A stretch of DNA of 64,000 nucleotides, taken from positions 310,001 through 374,000 of the forward strand of contig JBAOHV010000016.1 of assembly GCA_037045265.1 (NCBI GenBank), in the 5' to 3' direction. This document shows positions 53,208-61,774 of this stretch, one piece after another. Under the pieces are notes generated by a model. The model did not search any database and had not been told where the DNA came from. It saw only the letters and a list, made by a program, of their open reading frames with translations. Both the position numbers and the translations under genes were made by a program. This stretch comes from JBAOHV01 sp037045265. GTDB lineage: Bacteria > Actinomycetota > Acidimicrobiia > Acidimicrobiales > Microtrichaceae. Position 1 is the first letter of the stretch, and each line of letters opens with the position of its first letter.

Positions 53208-53594
53208 ATGGCGCACGACACCGATGCGATCACGCTGCTGGTAGCCCACGGCAGCCGCAACCCTCGGGCGATCGAAGCACACGAGTCGTTGTGTGTCGCC
53301 GTCGCTGCACGCGTGGCTGTCGCTGGTGCCGGGTCGGTCGCTGTGCGCGCTGCCTACCTGGAGATCAACGAACCTTCGATCGGCGCCGCCATCGACTCAG
53401 CCATCGAGGACGGGGCCACATCCGTGCGGATCGTTCCGCACTTCCTCGCGCCGGGCAACCACGTCGCGGTGGACATTCCCGCGATCGTCGAACAGGCGCG
53501 AAGACGCCACCCCGCCGTCTCGATCGAGCTGACCGAGCACTCCGGCGTGGACCCTGCGCTGGTGGACCTGCTCGCTGCACGCGTCCTGCATTGA
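53208..53594 (+). CDS. small CbiX/SirB-type sirohydrochlorin chelatase
   Basis: A 128-residue class II chelatase half (CbiX-short). LLVAHGSRNPRA carries the first active-site histidine and VRIVPHFLAPGNHVAVDIP the second, with the Glu in LEINEPSI. It inserts cobalt (cobalamin) or iron (siroheme) into sirohydrochlorin. No other cobalamin synthesis genes are in the window, and two cobalamin riboswitches elsewhere point to uptake, so siroheme synthesis is the more economical reading. A strong terminator follows. Confidence 0.82.
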   Translation: MAHDTDAITLLVAHGSRNPRAIEAHESLCVAVAARVAVAGAGSVAVRAAYLEINEPSIGAAIDSAIEDGATSVRIVPHFLAPGNHVAVDIPAIVEQARRRHPAVSIELTEHSGVDPALVDLLAARVLH

Positions 53595-53602
53595 AACGCG
53601 AC

Positions 53603-53649
53603 GAGACCCCGGATCACCGTCGCGGTGCGGCGAGGGTCACCGGGGTCTC
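53603..53649. terminator. bidirectional terminator between cbiX-like and acyl-CoA dehydrogenase genes
   Basis: GAGACCCCGG (53603-53612) and CCGGGGTCTC (53640-53649) form a perfect 10-base GC-rich stem, extended by partial TCACC/GGTCA pairing, with a loop that can itself fold. It sits exactly between convergent stops. Confidence 0.75.
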
Positions 53650-53668
53650 ACATGAGCGGTGGGTCTGA

Positions 53669-54784
53669 TCAGATCCCGATGCGCTGGGCCAGCAGCTCGC
53701 GGTGGTACGTGGGGTCTCCGAAGATCAACTCGGAGCTCTTGGCGCGCTTGAAGTACAGGTGCGCCGGGTGTTCCCACGTGAAGCCGATACCGCCGTGGAT
53801 CTGGATGTTCTCGGCGGCTGCGTGGAAGTACGCCTCGGAGCAGTAGGCCTTGGCCAAGGAGGCCACCGAGGGCAGCTCGTCGTTGAGCTCCGATGCACAC
53901 CAGCCGGCGTAGTACGCAGCGGACTTGGCGGACTCGACCTCGAGCAGCATGTCGGCGCACTTGTGCTTGATCGCCTGGAAAGAGCCGATCGGGCGTCCGA
54001 ACTGAACTCGATCCTTGGCGTACTGAACCGCCATCTCGAGCACCTCCTGGCCACCTCCGACCTGCTCGGCAGCGAGTGCCACCGCGGCCAGGTCCAAGAC
54101 GGTGGAGATGGTGTCCCAGCCGGCACCGTCGGCACCGATGAGCGTGCCCTCGACGTTCGAGTACTCCAGGCGGGCCTGCTTGCGGGTCTGGTCCATGGTG
54201 GACAGCGCGGTGCGGATGAGCCCGGTGGCGTCACCCTGCACGGCGAACAGGCTGATGCCCGCATCGGTGCGTGCCGCGGTGATGATCAGGTTCGCGGTGT
54301 GGCCGTCGAGCACGTAGAGCTTCTCGCCGTTGAGCTTCCAGGTGTCGCCTTCCTTGGTGGCTGCCATGGTGACCGCGGCCTCGTCCCAGCGTCCGTTGGG
54401 CTCGGTGTATGCCAGCGTGGCGATGGTCTCACCCGAGGCGATGCCAGGCAGGTGTGCTGCCTTGGCCGCATCGTCGCCGGAGTGGATGAGGGTCTGACCG
54501 GCAAGTACGACGGTCGAGAAGTACGGGGCGCACAGCAGGCGGCGGCCCATCTCCTCGAGCACGACGATCAGCTCGACGAAGCTGTAGCCGGATCCGCCGT
54601 ACTCCTCGGGGATCACCAGGCCCTGCAGGCCCATCTGCTCCGCCATCTGGGTCCACACCGCCTGGTCGTAACCGGCCTCGGTGTCCATGAGCTCGCGGAC
54701 GGTCTCTTCGCTGGACTTGGCGTTCAGGAAGTCCTTGACGACCTTGCGAAGCGCTTCCTGGTCCTCGCTGAAGGCGAAGTTCAC
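53669..54784 (-). CDS. acyl-CoA dehydrogenase
   Basis: A 371-residue intact acyl-CoA dehydrogenase. The helical domain starts NFAFSEDQEALRKVVKDFL; GLVIPEEYGGSGYSFVELIV, YTEPNGRWDEAAVTM and LNGEKLYVLDG make up the FAD-binding beta domain, with VQFGRPIGSFQAIKHKCADM and IQIHGGIGFTWEHPAHLYFK in the C-terminal helices. The catalytic base is not obvious by motif. Subfamily features fit the enzymes acting in steroid or branched-acid catabolism (short C-terminus, GIGFTWEH). GTG 54784 is preferred; the upstream extension lacks protein character. Confidence 0.88.
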   Translation of the reverse strand: MNFAFSEDQEALRKVVKDFLNAKSSEETVRELMDTEAGYDQAVWTQMAEQMGLQGLVIPEEYGGSGYSFVELIVVLEEMGRRLLCAPYFSTVVLAGQTLIHSGDDAAKAAHLPGIASGETIATLAYTEPNGRWDEAAVTMAATKEGDTWKLNGEKLYVLDGHTANLIITAARTDAGISLFAVQGDATGLIRTALSTMDQTRKQARLEYSNVEGTLIGADGAGWDTISTVLDLAAVALAAEQVGGGQEVLEMAVQYAKDRVQFGRPIGSFQAIKHKCADMLLEVESAKSAAYYAGWCASELNDELPSVASLAKAYCSEAYFHAAAENIQIHGGIGFTWEHPAHLYFKRAKSSELIFGDPTYHRELLAQRIGI

Positions 54785-54860
54785 GATGATGTCCCCCTGT
54801 GTGACAGTCGGTTGCGCCCGACGTTCTACACCGTTGGGAAAAACACAACACCTCGGCGTG

Positions 54861-54876
54861 TGTACGCGAGCGTACA
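54861..54876. promoter_or_regulatory. perfect palindrome, probable VapBC operator
   Basis: TGTACGC-GA-GCGTACA is a perfect inverted repeat 8-24 bases before the possible vapB starts. Location and symmetry fit the operator by which the VapBC complex represses its own promoter. Confidence 0.65.
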
Positions 54877-54884
54877 CCTGTAGG

Positions 54885-55175
54885 GTGCTCAGGGTCGTGG
54901 AGCATTTGGGGACACGTGAACTGCGGGCCGAACTCTCCGCCGCGGTACGGCGGGCCGGTACCGGCGAGCGGATCGTCATAACCGTGGGCGGACGCCCAGT
55001 CGCGCAGCTGGGTCCGCTGGAGCCGACTGACGAGCGGGTGACCCTGGAAGACCTCGCCGCCCGCGGCCAACTCGTGCTGGCCCGCCGAGACGACCGCCCC
55101 GCGCCGGAGTTCTCCATGCCTCTCTGGGCAGGTACCCGCATCGACCAGTTGGTGCGAGAGGTCCGCGGTCGATGA
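54885..55175 (+). CDS. VapB-type antitoxin (Phd/YefM family)
   Basis: 96 residues. GTRELRAELSAAVRRAGTGERIVI then TVGGRPVAQLGPL is the N-terminal DNA-binding fold of Phd/YefM-type antitoxins; the C-terminal part (RDDRPAPEFSMPLWAGTRID) would wrap the toxin. GTG 54885 or GTG 54897 may be the start. The stop overlaps the toxin start (ATGA). Together they form a type II toxin-antitoxin pair. Confidence 0.8.
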   Translation: MLRVVEHLGTRELRAELSAAVRRAGTGERIVITVGGRPVAQLGPLEPTDERVTLEDLAARGQLVLARRDDRPAPEFSMPLWAGTRIDQLVREVRGR

Positions 55176-55576
55176 CCCTGTTCCTCGACTCGACGGCGCT
55201 GCTCGCTCGGTTCCTCGAGGGCCCGTCTCGCGACGCAGCATTGGCCGCGATGGACGCCGATCAGGATTGGTGCGCCAGTTCCCTTTCACTGACCGAGGCG
55301 CTGATGGTGGTCGACCGACTGGGCGACGACCCTGCACGCACCGACGAGCTGAGACGAGCGATTCGCGACGACTGGGAGCGCATCAACGTCGTGCCGGTGG
55401 ATCAGCGCTGCCTGGACCGAGCGGCCGAGATCGGCCGGACCCAGCCGGTCCGCACCGTCGATGCGATCCACTTGGCTGCCGCTGACCGGCTCCCTCGGCC
55501 CCTCGACTACCTGACCTTCGATCCGGGCCAGATCCCTGTCGCGATCGCGCTCGGATTCGAGGTCACCAACGGGTGA
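55172..55576 (+). CDS. vapC: VapC-type PIN-domain toxin
   Basis: A 134-residue PIN ribonuclease. The metal-binding acids are Asp6 (LFLDSTALL), Glu42 (LSLTEALMV), an Asp near 97 (RTVDAIHLAAA) and an Asp near 115 (LTFDPGQ), so the active site is complete. Such enzymes cleave tRNA or rRNA when the antitoxin is degraded. It is coupled to the antitoxin gene. Confidence 0.88.
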   Translation: MTLFLDSTALLARFLEGPSRDAALAAMDADQDWCASSLSLTEALMVVDRLGDDPARTDELRRAIRDDWERINVVPVDQRCLDRAAEIGRTQPVRTVDAIHLAAADRLPRPLDYLTFDPGQIPVAIALGFEVTNG

Positions 55577-55617
55577 GACCGGGGAACTGATCACAGGTCG
55601 ACGTCGTCGAACCTCCC

Positions 55618-56172
55618 ATGAGCAGGAACTCCCCAACCCGATGCACACTCGTCCGTCGGCTGTTCGGGCCCCTGGCTGCTGTGACCGTGCTGGCGTCCGG
55701 TTGTTCCCTGACCGGAGCGAGCAGGCCGCCCGACCCCGTCTCCGTCGACGGATGGTCCGGACGCTCGATCCTCTGCGGGTACCGCGGCACAGAGGATCCG
55801 CTCGCCGATCTGAGCGTGGGCGAGGTGCTGGAGCTGAGGGACGACCAGGGTTCGGCACTCAGCGAGGGACGCTGTCGCTACACCAGCTACACCAGCGACA
55901 CCAGCGGCTCGAACGACCCCGGAGCGATGGTGACCTTGGAAGCGGGGCAGAGCTACTTCGTGCTGAAGTCCGGTGTCGATCGCTTCGACGTCACGCTCGT
56001 CTCGGTCGACACTGGTGTCGAGCCGGTGGCACTGGAGGCCGAGATCACCGTGGCTGGCGACGACTGCGGACAGACCACCGAGTTCCACGGGCATCTGATG
56101 CTGCTGATCGAGGCCCCAGAGGGTGCGACCAAGCCGACGGCGGCGTTGCGGCAGAGGCCTCTCCCCTGCTGA
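55618..56172 (+). CDS. hypothetical lipoprotein
   Basis: A 184-residue exported protein with the lipobox LASGC near residue 29 after a hydrophobic stretch (RRLFGPLAAVTVLASGC). The mature part is a probable beta-rich domain with three further cysteines, including DDCGQTTEFHG, and YTSYTSDTSGSND as an acidic loop. I do not recognise a family. It is convergent with the pyridoxamine-oxidase-like gene after 26 bases. Confidence 0.65.
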   Translation: MSRNSPTRCTLVRRLFGPLAAVTVLASGCSLTGASRPPDPVSVDGWSGRSILCGYRGTEDPLADLSVGEVLELRDDQGSALSEGRCRYTSYTSDTSGSNDPGAMVTLEAGQSYFVLKSGVDRFDVTLVSVDTGVEPVALEAEITVAGDDCGQTTEFHGHLMLLIEAPEGATKPTAALRQRPLPC

Positions 56173-56198
56173 GCTCCGCGACGGTGACAGCACCACAG

Positions 56199-56762
56199 TC
56201 AGCGTTCGGCGACCTCCAGACCCCGGTCGGGCCACCAGGACCTGATGACCATGCAGTTGCGCTCGTGGTCGACCTCGGAGAGCACGACCTGGGCGAGGTC
56301 GAGACGGAACAGGTGGAACGGCTCGGGCGCCTCGGCGCGGTCACCGGCGTCCTGCTCCTCGGACAGCATTGCTGCGATTGACAGGGCGAGTGAGCCGCTC
56401 AATGGTGCAGCGACGCCCACGAGCTTGGCGTCGCCAGCTTCCATCGATCCGTCACCAGGATTGGAGTGCAGTGCGAAACGACCGTCGCGCAGCAGGTCGA
56501 GCGCCTTCATGGAATGCCACATGCAGCCGATGGCGATCACCCCGTGGCCGAGGATGACCTCGGTCCCACTGACCCTGGGTGCACCATCGCTTCGCAGCGT
56601 GGCGAGCACATGGTGCTTGGTCGCCTCGAAACGGGATCGGACCGCGGCTGCGAACCCGGGTGCCACCCGTTCGACCTCGGCCCAGTCGACCGTCCCAGCC
56701 GTGTGCGTCGGCTCGGCGCGGCCACCCATGAACGGCCAGAGGGATCCCGTATCAGCGCTCAT
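56199..56762 (-). CDS. pyridoxamine 5-prime-phosphate oxidase-like (split-barrel) protein
   Basis: A 187-residue split-barrel flavin or F420-binding fold. FEATKHHVLATLRSDGAPRV, SGTEVILGHGVIAIGCMWHS and LRDGRFALHSNPGD follow the family pattern; the C-terminal sheet ends VIRSWWPDRG. Actinobacterial members reduce or sequester F420, heme or biliverdin; which is unclear here. The start could also be at the internal ATG twelve codons in. Confidence 0.75.
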   Translation of the reverse strand: MSADTGSLWPFMGGRAEPTHTAGTVDWAEVERVAPGFAAAVRSRFEATKHHVLATLRSDGAPRVSGTEVILGHGVIAIGCMWHSMKALDLLRDGRFALHSNPGDGSMEAGDAKLVGVAAPLSGSLALSIAAMLSEEQDAGDRAEAPEPFHLFRLDLAQVVLSEVDHERNCMVIRSWWPDRGLEVAER

Positions 56763-56833
56763 GGAGAGATTCTTGCAGCCGGCCCTACCCGGCCCTACTG
56801 CCAGAGCGGGCGCCTCGGCGCGAGACTCGCTGC

Positions 56834-57457
56834 ATGGCCGACGCGTCCCCGACCCTTCACCACTCCGACTCGGATCTCGAGATCCACAAGGTCGTGGTCG
56901 GTCCGTTCGACAACAACGTGTTCGTCATCCGCTGTCGACACACAGGCGACGCGGTCCTGTTGGACGCGGCCAACGAGCACGAGCAACTGCTGGAGTTGGC
57001 CCGTTCACTCGGCGTACGCCGGGTCCTCGAGACCCACGGCCACTGGGACCACATCCAGGCAGTCCCCGAGATGCGAGATGCCGGCTACTCCGTGGCGATC
57101 ACCGCAGCGGACGCGGCGATGCTCCCGAGCTACGACGAGATACTGGAGCACGACACCGTCATACCGGTCGGCAACCTACGGCTGCGGACGATCCACACCC
57201 CCGGCCACACCCCCGGCTCGATGTGCTTCGTGGTCGAGGACAAACCTCTCCTGTTCAGCGGCGACACGCTCTTCCCCGGCGGTCCGGGCAACACGAGCCT
57301 GGAAGGCGGCGACTTCGACACGATCATCGACTCGGTCGAAAGGCTGCTGTTCGCCCACCTCTCCCCTGACACGATCGTCATGCCCGGCCACGGACTCGAC
57401 ACGACGATCGGCGACGAGTCGCCCAAGCTTCAGGAGTGGATCGACCGCGGCTGGTGA
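56834..57457 (+). CDS. metallo-beta-lactamase fold hydrolase
   Basis: A 207-residue glyoxalase II-like enzyme. HGHWDHIQAV is the dinuclear zinc motif, HTPGHTPGSMCFV the third histidine, GDTLFPGG the bridging Asp and MPGHG the last histidine. FDNNVFVIRC is the usual first strand. It probably hydrolyses thioesters or related substrates. The 3-prime end overlaps the convergent exporter gene by 28 bases. Confidence 0.88.
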   Translation: MADASPTLHHSDSDLEIHKVVVGPFDNNVFVIRCRHTGDAVLLDAANEHEQLLELARSLGVRRVLETHGHWDHIQAVPEMRDAGYSVAITAADAAMLPSYDEILEHDTVIPVGNLRLRTIHTPGHTPGSMCFVVEDKPLLFSGDTLFPGGPGNTSLEGGDFDTIIDSVERLLFAHLSPDTIVMPGHGLDTTIGDESPKLQEWIDRGW

Positions 57458-58362
57458 CCGGGCTCGGTGCCGTCGACATCGTGCGGAACCAGAGCCTGCA
57501 GCGCCGCCTCCTCACGAGCGACCTCCCAGCTGCGCCAGACCAGCGCGACCGAGATCAGACCGAGCAGCGAAAGCACAGCCGCCACGACAGCACCCGGTGC
57601 ATCTGCGGCGAGCAGGATCGTGCGGGCGTTGAGCACAACGATGAGCCCTCCGACGAAGGTCCCGAGCACCCGGGGCGCCATGACCTTGACGACCCAGGCG
57701 GCGAACGGTGCAACGATCACAGCCCCCAGGAGGAGTGCCGCGACGGCGCCCCACTCGATCTCCTGGGAGTCGAGGTGCGTGAGGAATCCGATGCTGGCAG
57801 CGAGCGCGACCAGCAGCTCGGAGAACGACACCGAACCGATCGCGGTCCGAGGCTCCATCCGCCCCGCGGTCATCAGGGTCGGCGTGGTGACTGGTCCCCA
57901 CCCGCCACCACCCAGAGCGTCGACCACGCCTCCCACGACTCCGAGGGGGACCAGGAACTGAGGGGTCAGGTGGGACGGATCCGCTGGACGACGGGTCATA
58001 CCGAAGGCGAAGCGGGCGAGCATGTAGCCACCGAGCACCAAGAGTATGGAGGCGGTGACCGGGGCGAAGCGCTCCCCGTCGACGTTGGACAGGATCGTTG
58101 CCCCCACATACGCACCGGCGGCGCCAGGAACGCCTATCAGAAGCACGGTCCGCCAGTGCACGTTGCCGAATCGCCAGTGGCTCGCCCCCGACACGAGGGC
58201 TGTTCCGACCTTGGCGGCGTGGATCACGGCCGACGCGACCGCTGCGGACGCACCGGCGGCCACGAGTACGGAGGTGCCGATCACGCCGAAACCCATGCCC
58301 AGCGAACCGTCGATCAGCTGGGCAACGAAACCTGCCAGGACGAACACGAGCAGTCTCTCCAT
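57430..58362 (-). CDS. TauE/SafE (TSUP) family exporter
   Basis: A 310-residue membrane protein with about eight helices. DGSLGMGFGVIGTSVLVAAG is the first TSUP repeat and DALGGGGWGPVTTPTLM the second. The family moves sulfite, sulfoacetate, sulfur compounds or organic acids. A nearby sufS (sulfur mobilisation) and palindromes in the shared promoter region make a sulfur role plausible. The C-terminus is a charged cytoplasmic tail. Confidence 0.85.
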   Translation of the reverse strand: MERLLVFVLAGFVAQLIDGSLGMGFGVIGTSVLVAAGASAAVASAVIHAAKVGTALVSGASHWRFGNVHWRTVLLIGVPGAAGAYVGATILSNVDGERFAPVTASILLVLGGYMLARFAFGMTRRPADPSHLTPQFLVPLGVVGGVVDALGGGGWGPVTTPTLMTAGRMEPRTAIGSVSFSELLVALAASIGFLTHLDSQEIEWGAVAALLLGAVIVAPFAAWVVKVMAPRVLGTFVGGLIVVLNARTILLAADAPGAVVAAVLSLLGLISVALVWRSWEVAREEAALQALVPHDVDGTEPGHQPRSIHS

Positions 58363-58422
58363 GTTCGTCCGTCCCCTGTATCCGACGTCGCCGCCCCGAG
58401 GCCGATCCCCGGAGCAGAGCCT

Positions 58423-58443
58423 TTCCTAGCAAACCAGTAGGAA
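58423..58443. promoter_or_regulatory. TTCCTA-N9-TAGGAA inverted repeat upstream of the TauE/SafE gene
   Basis: Perfect 6-base arms (58423-58428, 58438-58443) sit about 60 bases upstream of the exporter start. The symmetry and AT-rich arms resemble sites of Rrf2/CymR-type sulfur regulators; the assignment is a guess. Confidence 0.45.
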
Positions 58444-58554
58444 TGCACGGCGTCAAGAGGAAAGCTGACCTGGCCCAGTCGTGCCGAGTACCCGGACATG
58501 GGCGAGACTGGTGGCATCCCCCTGCGGCCAGGCGGCCGACGGGGCAACCGAACC

Positions 58555-58582
58555 TATTTTCACCACCCAAACAGTGGAAATA
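58555..58582. promoter_or_regulatory. TATTTTCAC-N10-GTGGAAATA inverted repeat upstream of sufS
   Basis: Nine-base arms with one mismatch lie 10 bases before the sufS start, the most AT-rich patch of the intergenic region. It may be an operator for an Fe-S-responsive regulator such as SufR, or may overlap the promoter. The rest of 58363-58592 shows nothing else I can name. Confidence 0.5.
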
Positions 58583-58592
58583 AGCTGAGGCC

Positions 58593-59858
58593 ATGGCAGA
58601 CGAGCCCGTAGGAACCGTGAACGGAGACAAGATCGACGTCGCGCGGGTGAAGGCGGACTTCGCGATCCTGAAGCGCCTGGTGCACGACAGCCGGCTCGTG
58701 TTCCTCGACTCCGCAGCTTCGTCGCAGAAGCCCCGGCAGGTGCTCGGCGCCATGGACCGGTACTACGAGACCACCCACGCCAACGTCCACCGCGCCGCCT
58801 ACACCCTGGCCGAAGGCGCCACCGACGCCATGGAACATGGGAGGGCAGCGGTCGCCCGGTTCATCGGCACGGAGAACTGCTCCGAGATCGTGTTCACGAA
58901 GAACGCCACCGAGTCCCTCAACCTGGTGGCTCGCTCATGGGGGGCCGCCAACCTCGGACCCGGCGACGTGGTCCTGCTCACCCAGCTCGAGCACCACGCC
59001 AACATCGTTCCCTGGCAGCAGCTCAGCGCCGAGCGGGGCTTCACGATCCGTTGGATTCCCCTGACCGACGATGGCCAATTGGACCTGGACGACATCGACG
59101 AGCTCATGGACGGGCTCTCGCTGCTGGCTATCTCGGCGATGTCCAACGTGGTCGGCACGATCACCCCCGTCCGTCGACTCGCCGACATGGCCCACGAACG
59201 AGGCGCCCTGGTCTGCGTCGACGCGTGCCAGTACACCCCGCACGTACCAACCGACGTCGCTGCACTGGGCGCCGACTTCCTGGCGTTCTCGGGCCACAAG
59301 ATGCTCGGCCCGACCGGCGTCGGTGTGCTCTGGGCGCGCCACGAGTTGCTCGAGGCCATGCCGCCGTTCCTGGGTGGAGGCGGGATGATCCTGGACGTCC
59401 GTCTGGACGGCTTCGTACCGGCGGAGGTGCCCCACAAGTTCGAGGCCGGTACGCCACCGATCGCCGAGATCGTCGGGCTGGGCGCGGCGGTGGAGTACCT
59501 GGAGTCCCTCGGCATGGAAGCCGTGCGTCGCCACGAGATCGAGCTCACCTCCTACGCCCTCGACACGCTGCGGGCCCGCTTGGGCGACAAGCTCGTGATC
59601 CACGGCCCAGCCGAGCCGTCACTGCGCGGCGGGGTCATGAGCTTCGCCTACGGCGACCTTCACCCCCACGACCTCTCCCAGGTGCTCGACCAGCACGGAG
59701 TCTGCGTCCGTCCGGGCCACCATTGCGCCAAGCCGCTCATGCGAGTTCTCGGCGTGGGCGCCACTGCGCGAGCATCGTGGTACGTCTACAACGACGAGGA
59801 CGACATCGACGCCCTGGGTGACGCACTCGAGGCCGCCGGCGACTTCTTCAACCTCTGA
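58593..59858 (+). CDS. sufS: cysteine desulfurase SufS
   Basis: A 421-residue PLP enzyme that takes sulfur from cysteine for Fe-S cluster assembly. The PLP lysine is in AFSGHKMLGPTGVGVL (about 234), and the persulfide cysteine in RPGHHCAKPLM (about 376). QLEHHANIVPWQ and YTLAEGATDAMEHGR are further family marks. It is followed after 48 bases by sufU, the usual partner; the sufBCD genes are not in the window. Confidence 0.93.
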   Translation: MADEPVGTVNGDKIDVARVKADFAILKRLVHDSRLVFLDSAASSQKPRQVLGAMDRYYETTHANVHRAAYTLAEGATDAMEHGRAAVARFIGTENCSEIVFTKNATESLNLVARSWGAANLGPGDVVLLTQLEHHANIVPWQQLSAERGFTIRWIPLTDDGQLDLDDIDELMDGLSLLAISAMSNVVGTITPVRRLADMAHERGALVCVDACQYTPHVPTDVAALGADFLAFSGHKMLGPTGVGVLWARHELLEAMPPFLGGGGMILDVRLDGFVPAEVPHKFEAGTPPIAEIVGLGAAVEYLESLGMEAVRRHEIELTSYALDTLRARLGDKLVIHGPAEPSLRGGVMSFAYGDLHPHDLSQVLDQHGVCVRPGHHCAKPLMRVLGVGATARASWYVYNDEDDIDALGDALEAAGDFFNL

Positions 59859-59906
59859 CCTCTAGCACCCAGTCCTGATCGACGACCCATCAACGGAGGG
59901 CACCGA

Positions 59907-60398
59907 ATGTCGGGCCTCGAAGACCTCTACCGCGAGATCATCCTCGACCACTACCGCAGCCCGCGGAACCGCGGTGAGCTCCCCGCTCCGCCCGCCACAC
60001 GTGTCGAGGGGTTCAACCCGCTGTGCGGGGACGAGATAGTCGTCTACCTGGAGCTCGACGACGCTTCCAAGGGCGACGCCGCCGTGGTGACCGACCTGCG
60101 CATCGGCGGCCAGGGTTGCTCCATCTCGCAGTCGTCGGCATCGATGATGTCCACCGCGGTCAAGGGCCACACCGTCTCCGAAGCCCGGGACCTGATCAGG
60201 GCGTTCAAATCCATGATGTCGATCCATGAGGAAGGGCTCGAGGGAGGCGAGGCGGAGGCGGCTACCGGACACGACGAGCTCGACCTGGGCGACCTGGAGG
60301 CTCTCCGGGGCGTCGTGAAGTTCCCTGTCCGGATCAAGTGCGCCACGCTCAGCTGGAACACGCTGGCCAAGGGCCTCGAAGAGGCCGGGGCTGTCTGA
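59907..60398 (+). CDS. sufU: SufU sulfur-transfer protein
   Basis: A 163-residue zinc-containing IscU-like protein that accepts persulfide from SufS. The three ligand cysteines are in FNPLCGDEI, GGQGCSISQSSASMM and RIKCATLSWNTL, and the Asp ligand is in the first motif. The insertion between GQGCSIS and the last cysteine typical of SufU is present. It is preceded by GGAGGGCACC, a good ribosome binding site. Confidence 0.93.
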   Translation: MSGLEDLYREIILDHYRSPRNRGELPAPPATRVEGFNPLCGDEIVVYLELDDASKGDAAVVTDLRIGGQGCSISQSSASMMSTAVKGHTVSEARDLIRAFKSMMSIHEEGLEGGEAEAATGHDELDLGDLEALRGVVKFPVRIKCATLSWNTLAKGLEEAGAV

Positions 60399-60403
60399 CT
60401 GCC

Positions 60404-60430
60404 CCGGCCGACCGACCCTGCCGCGGCCGG
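60404..60430. terminator. stem-loop between convergent sufU and the EEP-family gene
   Basis: CCGGCCG (60404-60410) and CGGCCGG (60424-60430) pair perfectly around 13 bases, between convergent stops. No U-tract follows. Confidence 0.5.
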
Positions 60431-60432
60431 TC

Positions 60433-61458
60433 TCAGATGGATGGCTGAGCCTGCAGCGCCGCGTCCCATGACCACCGTACGACCAGCGGCGGGTGGTCGC
60501 TGAGGGCCTCACCGGTGATGCTGCGGAATCGTTGCTCCGGGAAGTCGATGGACGTCGGTGCCAACGAGACGACCGCACCGCTGCGGAACGCAAACTTGTC
60601 GATGCTGTCGTCGCGGCTGCACGCCAACTCCGCACAGACGTCGCGAAGGCCGGTCCCATCGAGGAATCTCTGCCAGATCACCCGGTCCACGGCGCCGGTG
60701 TTCGCCTCGTCGTAGCCGTCGTCGATGTGCAGGTTGGTGTCGCCTCCGACGATCAGCGCCCGGTCCGCGCCGCGGGAGTTGACGAACTCGGCCAGTTGGG
60801 CGAAGTCACGTTCCTGGAGGCGCTGGTCCCGGTTGTTGCTTCCCGCCTCGGCGTGGAGGCTGACGACATCCACCTCGTAGCCGTCACCGAGGGTCAACGT
60901 GACCAGCCGGAAGCCCTTCATCGCCAGGCAGTCGCCGGCGCCCACGAACGCATCGCCGTAGCACCCGTCCCAGGCGCTGACGGTCTCCCCGCTCAGCGGG
61001 AACCGGGAGACGACGCCGATCCCGTCACCCACCAACAACGGCCGCGACGACGGGTTGACGCCGACCGCACGCGGCCCCGGATGCACGTCAGTGCGGTACG
61101 GATGGGTGATCTGGGACCGCAGACGTGAGTGGTAGTTGCGGAAGTCCAGCAGCCCAGCGAGCGGCGTCCACCAGTCGAAGTCCTCCTGGGTGAGCACGAC
61201 GTCGTATTCGTTCAGTAGCGGACTGATCAGCGGTATGTGGGTCTTGGGGTCGACCTTGGAGATCTCCTTGGGCAGACCAGCGACGTTGTAGCTGAGCGTG
61301 CTGAACTCCCCTGGCGGTGCCGGCAGCGCCTCGATCGTCGTCGGCGGTGAACCCGGGTCGGACGGCGGCGGATCACACGCCGCTGCCAACACCGACATGG
61401 ACAGCCCTATCAGCGCCACGCACCGTCGGATCCACCCCCCCGGGGTCCCGCTCCACAT
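60433..61458 (-). CDS. lipoprotein endonuclease/exonuclease/phosphatase-fold protein
   Basis: A 341-residue exported lipoprotein (lipobox LAAAC near residue 28) with a Pro/Ser-rich linker and a DNase I/sphingomyelinase-type domain. Motifs: LSYNVAGLPK (Asn), DVVLTQEDFDWW (Glu), VVSLHAEAG, IVGGDTNLHIDDG (Asp, Asn) and EALSDHPPLVV (Asp, His). All catalytic residues are present. Phosphodiesterase action on lipid, sugar phosphate or nucleic acid outside the cell is expected; the substrate is open. Confidence 0.83.
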   Translation of the reverse strand: MWSGTPGGWIRRCVALIGLSMSVLAAACDPPPSDPGSPPTTIEALPAPPGEFSTLSYNVAGLPKEISKVDPKTHIPLISPLLNEYDVVLTQEDFDWWTPLAGLLDFRNYHSRLRSQITHPYRTDVHPGPRAVGVNPSSRPLLVGDGIGVVSRFPLSGETVSAWDGCYGDAFVGAGDCLAMKGFRLVTLTLGDGYEVDVVSLHAEAGSNNRDQRLQERDFAQLAEFVNSRGADRALIVGGDTNLHIDDGYDEANTGAVDRVIWQRFLDGTGLRDVCAELACSRDDSIDKFAFRSGAVVSLAPTSIDFPEQRFRSITGEALSDHPPLVVRWSWDAALQAQPSI

Positions 61459-61468
61459 GGACCGGAGG

Positions 61469-61774
61469 TTACGGCTTGGTGAAACCCATGGCGAGCGCCG
61501 ACATGCGCCCAGCCAGTTCCAGATCGAGCCCGGTGATCCCTCCGACGTCGTGGGTGACCAAGCCGACGGTCACTCTGGAGTACACGTTGGTCCACTCGGG
61601 ATGATGATCGAGCCTGGCGGCCTCGGTGGCCACCGCGGCCATGAACCCGAACGCCAGGGCGAAGTCAGCGAAGACGAACTCGGCGTGGAGCATTCCGTCG
61701 CGCACCGACCAGTCAGGAAGCCCCGCCATGGCGGCGTCGAGCTGCTCCGGAGTGAGCGCCGACGGTCGCGCCAT
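61469..61774 (-). CDS. 4a-hydroxytetrahydrobiopterin dehydratase (pterin dehydratase)
   Basis: A 101-residue PhhB/PCD protein. LDHHPEWTNVYSRVTVGLVT contains the catalytic His-His-Pro-x-Trp-x-Asn-Val-Tyr motif, followed by THDVGGIT. It regenerates the pterin cofactor of aromatic hydroxylases, or dehydrates related pterins. No aromatic hydroxylase is adjacent. ATG 61774 gives the normal length. Confidence 0.9.
   Translation of the reverse strand: MARPSALTPEQLDAAMAGLPDWSVRDGMLHAEFVFADFALAFGFMAAVATEAARLDHHPEWTNVYSRVTVGLVTHDVGGITGLDLELAGRMSALAMGFTKP

Noticed and set aside
58363..58592. SAM-type riboswitch upstream of the TSUP exporter
   Set aside because: Neither the SAM-I nor the SAM-IV conserved core could be matched on either strand.
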